Origin: Ariolimax columbianus | Taxonomy: Eukaryota; Mollusca; Gastropoda; Stylommatophora; Arionidae | Assembly (NCBI GenBank): GCA_036924085.1 | Contig: JAVGWX010000004.1 | Coordinates: 80,802,941 to 80,866,940 of the forward strand | Direction: 5' to 3' | DNA: 64,000 bases | Part shown: piece after piece, positions 22,185 through 34,399 of the stretch | Layout of the letters: each line of letters begins with the position of its first letter | How positions within the stretch are numbered: position 1 is the first letter of the stretch | Made by a program: the position numbers and the translations under genes | Notes under the pieces: model-generated | Databases searched by the model: none | Seen by the model: the letters and a program-made list of their open reading frames with translations, nothing else | Told to the model about the DNA's origin: nothing

Positions 22185-22964
22185 TTGTCACTTCACACTC
22201 AACAGGAAGGTATGGCTACAAAGGTCACTTCACACACAACAGAAAGGTATGGCTACAATGGTCACTTCACACTCAACAGGAAGGTATGGCTACAATGGTC
22301 ACTTCACACTCAACAGGAAGGTATGGCTACAATGGTCACTTCACACTCAACAGGAAGGTATGGCTACAATGGTCACTTCACACTCAACAGGAAGGTATGG
22401 CTACAATGGTCACTCCACACTCAACAAGAAGGTATGGCTACAATGGTCACTTCACACTCAACAGGAAGGTATGGCTACAATGGTCGCTCCACACTCAACA
22501 GGAAGGTATGGCTACAATGGTCACTTCACACTCAACAGGAAGGTATGGCTACAATGGTCACTTCACACTCAACAGGAAGGTATGGCTACAATGGTCACTT
22601 CACACTCAACAGGAAGGTATGGCTACAATAGTCACTTCACACTCAACAGGAAGGTATGGCTACAATGGTCACTTCACACTCAATAGGAAGGTATGGCTAC
22701 AATGGTCACTTCACACTCAACAGGAAGGTATGGCTACAATGGTCACTCCACACTCAACAGGAAGGTATGGCTACAATAGTCACTTCACACTAAACAGGAA
22801 GGTATGGCTACAATGGTCACTTCACACTCAACAGGATGGTATGGCTACAATGGTCACTTCACACTCAACAGGACGGTATGGCTACAATGGTCACTTCACA
22901 CTCAACAGGAAGGTATGGCTACAATGGTCACTTCACACTCAACAGGAAGGTATGGCTACAATGG
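22185..22964 (+). repeat. Satellite block 1, 37-bp unit
   Basis: About 21 copies of a 37-bp unit ending in aggtatggctacaatggt and beginning cacttcacactcaacagga. Copies differ by one or two bases. Confidence 0.95.
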
Positions 22965-23960
22965 TCACTCTTCACACTCAACAGGAAGGTATGGCTACAA
23001 TGGTCACTCTTCACACTCAATAGGAAGGTATGGCTACAATGGTCACTCTTCACACTCAACAGGAAGGTATGGCTACAATGGTCACTCTTCACACTCAAAA
23101 GGAAGGTATGGCTACAATGGTCACTCTTCACACTCAACAGGAAGGTATGGCTACAATGGTCACTCTTCACACTCAACAGGAAGGTATGGCTACAATGGTC
23201 ACTCTTCACACTCAACAGGAAGGCATGGCTACAATGGTCACTCAACAGGAAGGTATGGTTACAATAGTCAACTCTCCAGATCCAACAGGAAGGTATGGCT
23301 ACAATGGTCACTCTCCACACCCAACAGGAAGGTATGGCTACAATGGTCACTCTTCACACTCAACAGGAAGGTATGGCTACAATGGTCACTCAACAGAAAG
23401 ATATGGCTACAATAGTCAACAGGAAGGTATGGCTACAATGGTCACTCTCCACACCCAACAGGATGGTATGGCTACAATGGTCACTCAACAGGAAGGTATG
23501 GCTACAATGGTCACTCTTCACACTCAACATGAAGGTATGGCTACAATGGTCACTCTCCACACTCAACAGGAAGGTATGGCTACAATGGTCACTATTCCCA
23601 CTCAACAGGAAGGTATGGCTACAATGGTCACTCTTCCCACTCAACAGGAAGGTATGGCTTCAATGGTGACTCTCCACACTCAACAGGAAGGTATGGCTAC
23701 AATGGTGACTCTCCACACTCAACAGGAAGGTATGGCTACAATGGTCACTCTTCCCACTCAACAGGAAGGTATGGCTACAATGGTCACTCTTCCCACTCAA
23801 CAGGAAGGTATGGCTACAATGGTCACTCTTCCCACTCAACAGGAAGGTATGGCTTCAATGGTGACTCTCCACACTCAACAGGAAGGTATGGCTACAATGG
23901 TCACTCTTCCCACTCAACAGGAAGGTATGGCTACAATGGTCACTCTTCACACTCAATAGG
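22965..23960 (+). repeat. Satellite block 2, 39-bp unit
   Basis: About 25 copies of cactcttcacactcaacagg + aaggtatggctacaatggt, with some short units at 23240-23500. The 39-bp length is a multiple of three, which explains long open frames on both strands. Confidence 0.95.
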
Positions 23961-25745
23961 TCATTCTCCATAGAAAGATATGGCTACAACTGTCACTCTC
24001 CATAGGAAGATATGGCTACAATGGTCACTCTCCATAGGAAGATATGGCTACAACTGTCACTCTCCATAGGAAGATATGGCTACAACTGTCCCTCTCCATA
24101 GGAAGATATGGCAACAACTGTCACTCTCCAAATGAAGATATGGCTACAATGGTCACTCTCCACAAGTAGATATGGCTACAATGGTCACTCTCCATAGGAA
24201 GATATGGCTACAATGGTCACTCTCCACAAGTAGATGTGGCTACAATGGTCACTCTCCACAAGTAGATATGGCTACAATGGTCACTCTCCACAAGTAGATA
24301 TGGCTACAATGGTCACTCTCCCCAAGTAGATATGGCTACAATGGTCACTCTCCCCAAGTAGATATGGCTACAATGGTCACTCTCCCAAAGTAGATATGAC
24401 TACAATGGTCACTCTCCACAAGTAGATATGGCTACAATGGTCACTCTCTACAAGTAGATATGGCTACAATGGTCACTCTCCATAGGAAGATATGGCTACA
24501 ATGGTCACTCTCCACAAGTAGATATGGCTATAATGGTTACTCTCCGCAAGTAGATATGGCTATAATGGTTACTCTCCGCAAGTAGATATGGCTACAATGG
24601 TCACTCTCCATAGGAAGATATGGCTACAATGGTCACTCTCCACAAGTAGATATGGCTACAATGGTCACTCTCCACAAGTAGATATGGCTACAATGGTCAC
24701 TCTCCACAAGTAGATATGGCTACAATGGTCACTCTCCACAAGTAGATGTGGCTACAATGGTCACTCTCCACAAGTAGATGTGGCTACAATGGTCACTCTC
24801 CACAAGTAGATGTGGCTACAATGGTCACTCTCCACAAGTAGATGTCGCTACAATGGTCACTCTCCACAAGTAGATGTCGCTACAATGGTCACTCTCCACA
24901 AGTAGATGTGGCTACAATGGTCACTCTCCACAAGTAGATGTGGCTACAATGGTCACTCTCCACAAGTAGATGTGGCTACAATGGTTACTCTCCACAAGTA
25001 GATGTGGCTACAATGGTTACTCTCCACAAGTAGATGTGGCTACAATGGTTACTCTCCACAAGTAGATGTGGCTACAATGGTTACTCTCCACAAGTAGATG
25101 TGGCTACAATGGTCACTCTCCACAAGTAGATGTGGCTATAATGGTCACTCTCCGCAAGTAGATATGGCTACAATGGTCACTCTCCGCAAGTAGATATGGC
25201 TACAATGGTCACTATCCATAGGAAGATATGGCTACAATGGTCACTATCCATAGGAAGATATGGCTACAATGGTCACTCTCCATAGGAAGATATGGCTACA
25301 ATGGTCACTCTCCATAGGAAGATATAGCTACAATGGTCACTCTCCACAAGTAGATATGGCTACAATAGTCACTCTCCACAAGTAGATATGGCTACAATGG
25401 TCACTCTCCATAGGAAGATATGGCTACAATGGTCACTCTCCACAAGTAGATATGGCTACAATAGTCACTCTCCACAAGAAGATATGGCTACAATGGTCAC
25501 TCTCCACAAGAAGATATGGCTACAATGGTCACTCTCCATAGGAAGATATGGCTACAATGGTCACTCTCCATAGGAAGATATGGCTACAATGGTCACTCTC
25601 CATAGGAAGATATGGCTACAATGGTCACTCTCCACAAGTAGATATGGCTACAATGGTCACTCTCCATAGGAAGATATGGCTACAATGGTCACTCTCCATA
25701 GGAAGATATGGCTACAATGGTCACTCTCCATAGGAAGATATGGTC
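23961..25745 (+). repeat. Satellite block 3, 32-bp unit
   Basis: About 56 copies of a 32-bp unit (tctccacaagtagatatggc + tacaatggtcac) with two main variants, ccacaagtag and ccataggaag. It shares the core atatggctacaatggtcact with blocks 1 and 2. Confidence 0.95.
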
Positions 25746-25839
25746 TCCAAATCAACATAAGACTACAATCAATATTGTTCACTTACTCCACATCAACATA
25801 GATCTACAATGACTACTCTCCACTGACTCCATATGAACA

Positions 25840-25985
25840 TAATGAGTGCAATATCGCAGTCAAACTGTAAACTAGCGACACATCACATTCCGTTCTCGGG
25901 ACTACATCCTTGTACTTTTGAAACCCTATTCAGGGTTTGGTACCGGGAGATTGAGAACGAACGCAGAAGAAGTACTGATTTAAAT
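25840..25985 (-). repeat. Dispersed repeat D, 5' end fragment, inverted
   Basis: gcagtcaaactgtaaactagcg, cacattccgttctcgggactacat and accgggagattgagaacgaacg are the inverse of the 5' end of the D copies at 47655 and 57290. Confidence 0.7.
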
Positions 25986-26002
25986 GCAAACCAAATACTA
26001 AC

Positions 26003-26062
26003 CATCTGCGACATCATGTTCCCTTGACCAGACATGGATGCCTGTGACTGTAACTTCGGAGC
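26003..26062 (-). CDS. MED25: MED25 exon g: short linker exon
   Basis: This 60-nt exon is symmetric (phase 0/0), with acceptor TATTTCACAG and donor ATG|GTTAGT. It encodes APKLQSQASMSGQGNMMSQM, matching the Gln/Met-rich linker of its neighbours. An inverted copy of dispersed repeat D ends about 15 bp downstream of the donor. Because it is in frame on both sides it could be a cassette exon. Confidence 0.82.
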
Positions 26063-26064
26063 CT

Positions 26065-26870
26065 GTGAAATAAAAATTAGAGCAATGGAAATAATTATAC
26101 GGAACAATATTTTCATTTCACTGTGAAGGATATTGGAACTGTGGTTGTCAACAAATATATCAATTTTAATTCCACGAAAGAAAATGGCTATTTGTCTAGC
26201 TTACAAAAAAAAACCTCTATGGGAAGTGAAGCCATTAGCAAATGTGTGCTGGTGCAAGTCAGATACACAAGGCCATAAGGCATAAATCACAATACAGTGC
26301 ACTCTGCTTTAGAAAACAAAACATGGTAGAACAAAAATTTTAATCTATAATGTATACAAATCTGTTTAAACTTAACGTCTTAATACTGGTTTAGAAGACT
26401 CTGCAGAGAACTGGGTTAAGTAGTTTGGAGGAACCATCAAAAGCAAGTGCCTACAAACCTCTGTTGATGATGTACTCTTTAGATAAGTAACTACTCAGCT
26501 AAACACAGACTCTGCCACAGTAGATTTGGTTAGATTGTTTATGTAAATACAATAAATTATGTTTATAGTGAAAACTTACAAATGTGGCTATTTGTAACCA
26601 TTGATAATTCGTTTTCAGTGGAATTTTAATTTTTTTTTCAAGCTCTTTATTCATCTACACAAAAACAAATATCTATACAACAATAAACAAAAAAAGATAC
26701 AGGCTCTGCAAATCAACTGCCTAGAAAAACATGATGCACTGAAATATATGCAGCTGCAGGAGAAATTGCGTAATTTTTAATGGAGCGTGGCTAAGGTTAA
26801 AATTAATATATTTTATGAATAAGAAATATTAGTTCCAAAAAATAAATATAATGAACTCTAAATTCTGTAA
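26065..26870. other. Intronic stretch, SINE B tail fragment
   Basis: At 26370-26460 there is an inverted SINE B 3' end (acgtcttaatactggtttagaagactctgc). The rest is AT-rich with nothing recognised. Confidence 0.5.
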
Positions 26871-27325
26871 AAGAAATTTGAGTTTAATAAATAAATCTAT
26901 TTTATGATAGTTCTGTAAAGAAATCTACTTAATGATAGTTCTATAAGAAATATTTTATTTATGATGTCCAAAAAGAAATCTATTTTAAGATAGTTCTGTA
27001 TGATAGTTCTATAAAGAAGTCTATTTTATGCAAGATCTATAAAAAAAATGCTATTTTATTATAGTTCAGTATGATAGTTCTGTAAAGAAATCTATTTTAT
27101 GATACTTTTGTGTAATAGTTCTATAAAGAAATCTATTTTATGATAGTTATGTATAAAAGTTCTATAAAGAGATATTTTATGATAGTTTTGTGTAATAGTT
27201 CTATGAAGAAATCTATTTTATTATAGTTCTGTATAATAGTTATATAAAGACATATTTTATGATAGTTCTGTAAATAAATATATTTTATGATAGTTCTGTA
27301 AATAAATATATTTCATGATAAATAT
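26870..27325 (+). repeat. AT-rich tandem array, about 28-50 bp units
   Basis: Degenerate repeats of aagaaatctattttatgatagttctgta. Confidence 0.85.
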
Positions 27326-27725
27326 ATTTCCATAAAAGACATGACGGAATTCTATGTTTAATTTACTATAAACTATTACTAATGTTTATTATTATAGCCG
27401 AGGTCCAATGGGAGGATATATAGAACTGAGAAATAAAGGTCGCTTATCCTTGCAGTTATACACTTTACAGACTAAGTTTATTTTACCTTCAATAGTAAAA
27501 AAAAAAGTGATGTTTCAAGGATTTGAACACACATCCCCACAGTCAAAGACCAATGTCCAATCTGATCCAAATGAAAAATCTATTTTCTGTTTAAATAAAT
27601 ATGACTGAATTCAGTTGAAAAGGGTGTTTTCTTTTAAAGTTCTTGAGACCATAGAGACAAAACCTTCTCTGCCATGACTACGGGCTATGGTAGTGCAGTA
27701 ATTGGTAGCTTCCTAGTACAAGTCG

Positions 27726-28406
27726 TGTTCAAATGAAACTGGACCTTAAAGCACCAAGTGAACATACGTATGATGCACATGAAGACGTCACTTCTGGTGT
27801 ATACAGCACATACCGTCAAGTTTGCAAAATTTCATTATCCTCCGGCTCATAGTTTCCTCAGAAGACCTAAGAAAACATGGCGAGTGTGATATGGAATTCG
27901 TCAAAGAGTTGATCAGCGAGCGGTGATTCGGTTTCTAACAGCTGAAGAATGTCAACCAGTTGACATTCCTCACAGAATGCAGGCAATGTATGGTAACAAA
28001 AGTGTGTCAAAGACAACAGTAAAGAACTGGACAACGATGTTTAAAGAAGGACTGAGTTAACAAGGACCTTCCGAAACCAGGTCAGGCGCATATTGTTGCG
28101 TCAGAAGATGCCATCACCAAAATTGATGCAGCAATTTGAGTGGACCGTCAGAGTTTACGTTCGTCACACTTTTGTCAACTGGCCGACATTCTTCAGCTGT
28201 TAGAAACCAAATCCCCGCTCGCTAATCAACTCTGAACAGATTCTGTATCACACCCGCCATGTTTTCAACGGTCTGATGAGGAAACTATGAGTTGGAGGAT
28301 AATGAAATTTTGCAAACTTTACGGCATATGCTGTATATACCAGAAGTGACGTCATGCACATGTTCACTTGGTGCAGGTTGGTCCGGTTTAATTTAAACAC
28401 GCCTAT
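27726..28406. mobile_element. Foldback element with mariner-like transposase 5' ends
   Basis: Two arms of about 220 bp are inverted copies of each other. The left arm has gcaccaagtgaacat..gacgtcacttctggt..atacagca..; the right arm is the complement (tatataccagaagtgacgtcatgcacatgttcacttggtgc). Each arm includes the start of a mariner-type transposase. The left one reads VIRFLTAEECQPVDIPHRMQ, then AMYGNKSVSKTTVKNW, a helix-turn-helix, and after a break KPGQAHIVASEDAITKIDAA. No DDE/D catalytic part remains. The element is therefore non-autonomous and palindromic. Confidence 0.75.
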
Positions 28407-28734
28407 TTTAAAATATGCACTGAAATTGGACACAAATAACACAATACAAACGTACACCATCTTCAGAAAAAAAAGGTGAAATGTAAAAATATAAACAAAA
28501 TTACAAAAAAGTTTCCAAGAGATCATGGACAAGACTGGAGTCATTCCAGGTGGAGGGCCGCAGAAATAAGTCTGCCATTTTCTCTGGTAAATTTTTACAC
28601 CTGAGGGTTTAAAGAAAACTGACTAAGTGAATACATAAAGATTTAGATAGTCCCATGGCAGATACTGCTGTCAGGGATGAAGTGTTAGAGAGTTAGTACC
28701 CTTCCGTGCCATCTTTATTTACCCAACAGTCAGG

Positions 28735-28845
28735 TTCCCATTCACAGTTGGGTGGACTGGAGCATGCCAGTAGCATAAGTTGAACCCTGTCCCTTTGCTG
28801 TGAACAGCGAGTCTTATACCACTACGCTAATCAGACGCAGTACGT
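28735..28845 (-). mobile_element. tRNA-derived SINE head
   Basis: The minus strand reads gcgtctgattagcgtagtggtataagactcgctgttcacagca..gggttcaactt. The A box is tagcgtagtgg and the B box gggttcaac. The body is short. It may be a diverged tRNA-related SINE. Confidence 0.55.
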
Positions 28846-28910
28846 AAAGAGACATTGTTATTGTAATTAGACACTGCTAAGTCTACATTTGAAAATGAAG
28901 AACTTCCAAC

Positions 28911-29137
28911 CTGAGGCCTTGCGTGGACCATCATGGCTTGTTTCCCAGTTCCCCCTGATGACCCTTGGGCTCCTTGCATTCCAGCAGCCCCCACCATTGG
29001 GTCCATGACTGTAGGCAGATTACCAGCGGAGACCATTGATGATGGAGTGTTGGCATTTTGCTGCATATTCATGTTGGATTGCACTGTGGGAGTTGGCGAT
29101 GGCTGCATACCTTGCTGCGGAGACGTCTGCTGTAAAC
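28911..29137 (-). CDS. MED25: MED25 exon f: Gln/Met/Gly-rich linker
   Basis: The exon encodes about 75 residues of low-complexity linker, beginning GLQQTSPQQGMQPSPTPTVQ and ending KQAMMVHARPQ. The composition (Q, M, G, P, S, T) fits the disordered region between VWA and ACID. The acceptor is a tandem CAGCAG, so the start may be 29137 or 29140, both in frame. The donor CAG|GTTGGA is weak. An in-phase alternative AAT|GTAGAC would extend the exon to 28887 and add eight residues. Confidence 0.85.
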
Positions 29138-29149
29138 CTGCTGGAAATA

Positions 29150-30035
29150 CGATATTGAAACTTTACAATGATTATCATCACCGTCATACCTTGTTTCTTT
29201 GATGATAAGATGCACCATTCAATTTCAGCATGAACACACACAATTTGAATCTGCTTTTCCAAGATGCTTAATTACTCCCGACAATAATTGATAATATCAA
29301 TTAATTTACTAAGAACATTATTACGGTATTATCCATAACTTTGGGGAAAAGATTGGCTCTGTGGGTTGGGTCAGTCAGGTCAGGGTCCAAAATGGGATTC
29401 GGACAAGCTAGACCAGGCTTGGAACATGTGTTTCAGCTTTCAGTTGCACCACCCTGGGCATCATCTGTGCAGAACTGTTTTGTTTAGATTTGAACTGTCA
29501 ACTCAGAGATATTATGGACTAGGGGAATCAACTGACTTATTCAGACATGTATATCCTGTACACACCCTGATTAGCCCGTGAGGACTATTCCAAATTTCTC
29601 TGAATCAGGTTTGCCAGTCACTTACAGTCTATTAAGATTTTCTGTAAACAAAGTTAAAAATAAAACTTTGAAAGCTTACTCATAGAATTAAGGGATTACA
29701 TTTAGAGCAAATAATAGTGACTTCATTTGAGCCACACATGCGTAATTGATTTTAACCTCAATTCAGTCGTCTGTACTGTGTACATTTTAAAAGATAAAAC
29801 AAGTTAAGGTTGGTTGAGGCGAAGCTGACGCTACAAGTAACCACCAATCAAAAGTATTAAACTAAAATTTGTGAATGCATGCAAGCAGCCCTGTCGCCCA
29901 TAATTATCAATATTGAATTAAGCATCTTATAAAGTTGTAACATTCAAGTTTATTATTTTTAACTGATATTTTTTGGCACATTGTGATTTATTATATAAAA
30001 TTTATGTTATAGTTGTCTCCGTTCAAAATTTGTAA
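29150..30035. other. Intronic stretch without recognised feature
   Basis: A segment at 29360-29600 may be a diverged dispersed repeat. No coding sequence seen. Confidence 0.4.
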
Positions 30036-30039
30036 AATG

Positions 30040-30115
30040 ACTTCACTAAAGAGGAGGAAAGTCACTAAAGAGGAGGAAAGTCACTAAAGAGGAGGAAAGT
30101 CACTAAAGAGAAGGA
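30040..30115 (+). repeat. 19-bp tandem repeat, four copies
   Basis: The unit cactaaagaggaggaaagt is repeated with one change in the last copy. Confidence 0.92.
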
Positions 30116-30839
30116 AAGTAGACAGTGATTGCTGTCTATGTTAAGTGAAGTGATGATCAGGCTTTCATCATGCAGAAAAAAAATCCTGCTTGATTTGTGT
30201 TGAAGCAATTTACGTTTTGAACGAATACAACCTCCAAAAGCATAATGTTATGCCCGTTAATTACAGTTAGTTCAAAGGTCAGCAGAGAAAATTTAAGACA
30301 CAAAATTTGGAAAAGAGATGTTTAACAGATGATTATCTACAAACAGAATAATGAAGCTGACAATATTGTTCAGGTAAGGAGACGGTCAAAGAACATCTCA
30401 GTGTAGTCAAAGTATTGTTCTGATAAAAGAAGGGACATTGAACAAATAAGTCTTTCCAGTTAGACTGATGAAAGGTATTGACGGAATGGCCGGTGGCTTA
30501 AAATAAAGTTTCAAAGAACTTGCTTCACAATTTAAATTAGCTTCAGTTGCTCTAGACAAGAAAACACAACCATCGATATCAATCAGTTTGCTATATTTGT
30601 CAGCGGAATTGATGTTAAATTCAATTGTATGGAAGAATTTCTATCACTTCAACTAATGAAATATACTACAAGAGGAAAAGACATTTCTCTGGAAGTAAAT
30701 ATGGTATTTTAATAAATTCGTTCTTAAATGGGAGAAGCTAAACATAATAGCAACCAATGAGGCTTCAGCAATGACTGGGTGAAACAGGTATTTTTCCTAC
30801 AAAATTGTAATCCTTTTTTTTGCGTCGCCTTATTTCTCT

Positions 30840-31075
30840 AAAACTTCCCCCCTCCAGGCGTGTACGTTGCACTATGTTTTTATTTTGTGCCTGTTGGCCC
30901 AGTGCATCTGACTTTGGCATGAATTTTATGTAAAGGTCTGCTTCCTACTGCATTTTCTAAGGGTTTGCTTCCCGGGGTAACTATCAGTGCTGTGATGGGG
31001 ATCAAACCAAGCACCTTCGATTCGGGCTGTGAGCCGTGTCACTCAACCACTAGCCCACGCCGTCCCCTTTTGCTA
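30840..31075 (-). mobile_element. tRNA-derived SINE, inverted
   Basis: The minus strand begins ggggacggcgtgggctagtggttgagtgacacggctcacagcc...ggtttgatcccc, with A box tgggctagtgg and B box ggtttgatccc. The body (ccggggtaac, cccagtgcatctgac) overlaps repeat D, which suggests D is a SINE family with this kind of head. Confidence 0.65.
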
Positions 31076-31079
31076 TAAG

Positions 31080-32600
31080 ATCAGAGTCATCTGAGATGAA
31101 CATCAATGCATAAGATTTGTACATATTTCACTGCATTTTATACCAATGCAACATGTGTGCAAAATGAATGAATTCCACCCTTGCTATGATCGCGGTGGTT
31201 TCCTGCATAAAGTTCCTTAAGTTGAGGTCCCTAAACTACCACCAATTTCAAGAGTTTCTGGTAAATGTTAAATCTGAGCATAGATAAAGACCTACATATC
31301 TTACTGTGAAATGTGCCTGTTTAAGAGGGCAATGTCAAAACTTTTATTATTTGAAGCATGAGACGTCTACTCTGCAGATGTCTATTTTCATGGACATTGA
31401 CAGGAAAATATCAAGGAAAAACTCTGCAGGAATTAGAAAACAAAAGCTGGCTGTGTGATCTGGTATTTCTTGTACACGTGACAACTCATCTTAACTTAAT
31501 TTTATTCCTAAAATAAACTTTAAAAAATATTCATTTAAAAAAAACCAAATTAAAAAATTGCTGAATAAGATCTCATGAAATGTACGTTATACTGTTATTC
31601 TTTTTGCACATATTTTTTTATATGAATGGCATAACATTATTTTTTTTTTTAAATTAACAAAATAAATTCCAATATCCCTTCATTTAAAAATAACATGGTG
31701 TAAGTTGCAGATATATTGAGAAATCGCTATCTGGCCCGCACTCTTGATGAATTTGCACACCTCTGGTCTAATTAAAACATGGCACTGCGATGCCTATCAT
31801 TCGGAATTGAGGCAATGCAATTTATGGCCAGGGCTCTGAATGTCAAAGTGAAGAAACTCAACCAATTGTGGTTAAATGGCATAAGTAACTATAACTCTCT
31901 TATGGCTAGCAAGCATGGAATGAGATTTGTTTGCACAGCAATTTCACCTTCTAGTGGAAATCATCTTTCTCAGGTCCCGCAAAGCCTCTGATTGCTGCTT
32001 TGCACAGAAATATGGAATTGCAGCCATTTCTACAACAATGAACATTAATGTCAAATTTTTGCATTGGCGCTACATTTCCGTGATCTTCTGTAGACACAAT
32101 AACTTTCTTTTTCACCTGGATCTCGTAGTACAATCTTTTTAGCAATATTTTGAACAGGAATGAACGATCAGAATGAACTTCACTTAAATGATGCAACAAG
32201 ACGCACACTGAAAGTTGCAATACCAAATTTGTGCATGACTTAGGCAATGACAATGTCACCTTAAATTCCATTGACACGACGCCAGACAACTTTCTTTTAT
32301 TGGCAACTGTAAAACAACTGTAAAGTGCATCCTGATTATACAAAACATTTAAATAGAATAAAAGTGCGTCTTAGATTTGAAATATGATATGTAGCAACAT
32401 AGGGCCACTATTACAGTTGGCCTTCTTGTAGGAAGTCTGTATCATTGCATTCATATAGTCTTGCAGATGTGGTTTCTGTTTTACATAATGAGGTTGTCCT
32501 CCCTATGCAAAAATAATTGCCATGAAACAGCACAGTGAATGACTAAGGCTAATAAAAACTGGTTACAAAAATCAAATGCGGTGTTGGACCTATTCTGCAC
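31080..32600. other. Intronic stretch; possible decayed ORF at 31950-32345
   Basis: Minus-strand open frame of about 130 codons (31951-32343) with no domain I recognise. The rest is AT-rich intron. It may be part of an old DNA transposon, but I cannot show it. Confidence 0.25.
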
Positions 32601-32609
32601 CAAATGATT

Positions 32610-33130
32610 GGAATCAGGCGTTCCTATACGCTGACTATGTTGAACCAAATGCAGTGTTGAACTTGTTGAAAAATGCAGTGTTGAACTTATCTTTCAACAA
32701 GTAACTGAAATCTGGCTTCCCTAAAAACTGGTTATGGTAAGCTAAATGCAGTGTTGAATTTATTTTTCAACAAGTAACTGGAAAATGGCTTTTTTAAAAG
32801 GTGGTTACGGTAAGCTAAATGTAGTGTTGAACTTATTTTTCAACAACTAACTGGAATCTGGCTTCCCTAAAAGCTAACGGTAAGCTAAATGCAGTGCTGG
32901 CCTTATGTTTCAACAAGTAACTGGAATCTGGCTACCCTAAAAGCTGGTTACGGTAAGCGAAATGCAGTGCTGGCCTTATGTTTCAACAAGTAACTGGAAT
33001 ATGGCTTCCCTAAAAGCTGGTTAACAGTAAGCTAAATGCAGTGTTGGACATGTTTCAACAAATAACTGGAATCTGGTTTTCCTAAAAGCTGGTTATGGAA
33101 AGCTAAATGCAGACTGGACCAATGCTTCAA
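32610..33130 (+). repeat. About 73-bp tandem array
   Basis: About seven diverged copies of taactggaatctggcttccctaaaagctggttacggtaagctaaatgcagtg..., each with small indels. Confidence 0.85.
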
Positions 33131-33474
33131 CAAGAAGTGACAAGGGAAATTATTTTAGTTGGGTACAGTAGTAGTATCATTTTTGCCTCAGAAATAGCTC
33201 CTAGAATCCACATGGGGAACAATGATAACATACAATTCTACATTCACTTTCTTTGTTTCTCAACTCAAAAACAAATATTTCCTTCAACAAAATCTTTCTA
33301 CGATAGACATGGTAATATTTCTCTCAATTTGTTTGCTCCAAAAGTGGTTACCAAGTTATAGTTGAATATACAGACTTCAGACAACATAGATCTTGCAGAC
33401 CAGATGTCTATGTTGTGCATAATTGGTAAGCAGTCATTGGGATGGAATTTAAGCTTGTATATCAACTTGTCTGC

Positions 33475-33690
33475 ATAACGCTGTGACGGAGCACTTGTTC
33501 ACTTCATGACAAAGGTGTTGGGTTCGATCCCCAATTTCAACACACTACAATTCACCAAGTCGTATATGAGCACATGGCTTACTGATATGGAAAGAAAGAC
33601 CACGAAGAAAGGAACTGACCTAGTACAATTTAATCTCTAACACTGAGCCTACCGAGAAGCCTAGTACTGCACTACATCCAGGAGGATCCA
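33475..33690 (+). mobile_element. SINE C-like copy with tRNA-like head
   Basis: B box gggttcgatcccc at about 33520 follows an A-box-like ctgtgacggagca. The body ggaaagaaagaccacgaagaaaggaactgacc resembles the SINE C body. Confidence 0.5.
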
Positions 33691-34399
33691 ACCCCCTTTT
33701 ATATGTCCCTGAATAAGAACAATGAAGAGAAGAACAAGCAGCTTGAAACAACAACAATGAAAGGAGAAGCTGATGCATGCGATGAAATGCTTAGTGCTTC
33801 ATTATTCTTATGACGTCTGCCCTATTGTTGAATTATCTGGCTACTTTACGATGTGTCTTGTCATGGCAATGATCACTCATATACACACACACGACCAATT
33901 TTGACTAGACTATTGACTGAATCAGATTAACCTGTTTGATTCATCAGAGGCTTCTTAAAAGTGTCAGATTTCCCAATCACTTGATCCGTCGCAATGACAG
34001 GGCTTGGCACTGTGGATTAAACATCCAGGAGAAGTAACTAAATTACGTGACGTTCCCATTGAATAAACTATAAGTTATATTTGGTGGCCTAGTAGGCAAT
34101 ATAGTTTGTGTCCGAAGGGGGAAATGATAGATTCAATTCAATCAATCATCATCATAAAGCTGTCACTCCAGATCGTGGAGAATAGGTCCAACACTTTATT
34201 CATTTACTCTATTAACCTTTCCTTTTTATAGAATTGATGAAGATGAGCTTTGAATTGTATCTGAATTATCTCCAAGTCCACTCCCAACCATGACAGCATT
34301 TGAGGCACACAACCACCCGAGTGTAACTAATTTTGTGGTTTGTTTCACGTAATGTTCTCGGCATACAGATCCACATACTCATCATGGGCATAACAAGTC

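Noticed and set aside
22185..23959. Long open frames (up to about 300 codons) with MATMVTLHTQQEG repeats
   Set aside because: They follow the 39-bp period of the satellite, occur in several frames and on both strands, and have no domain.
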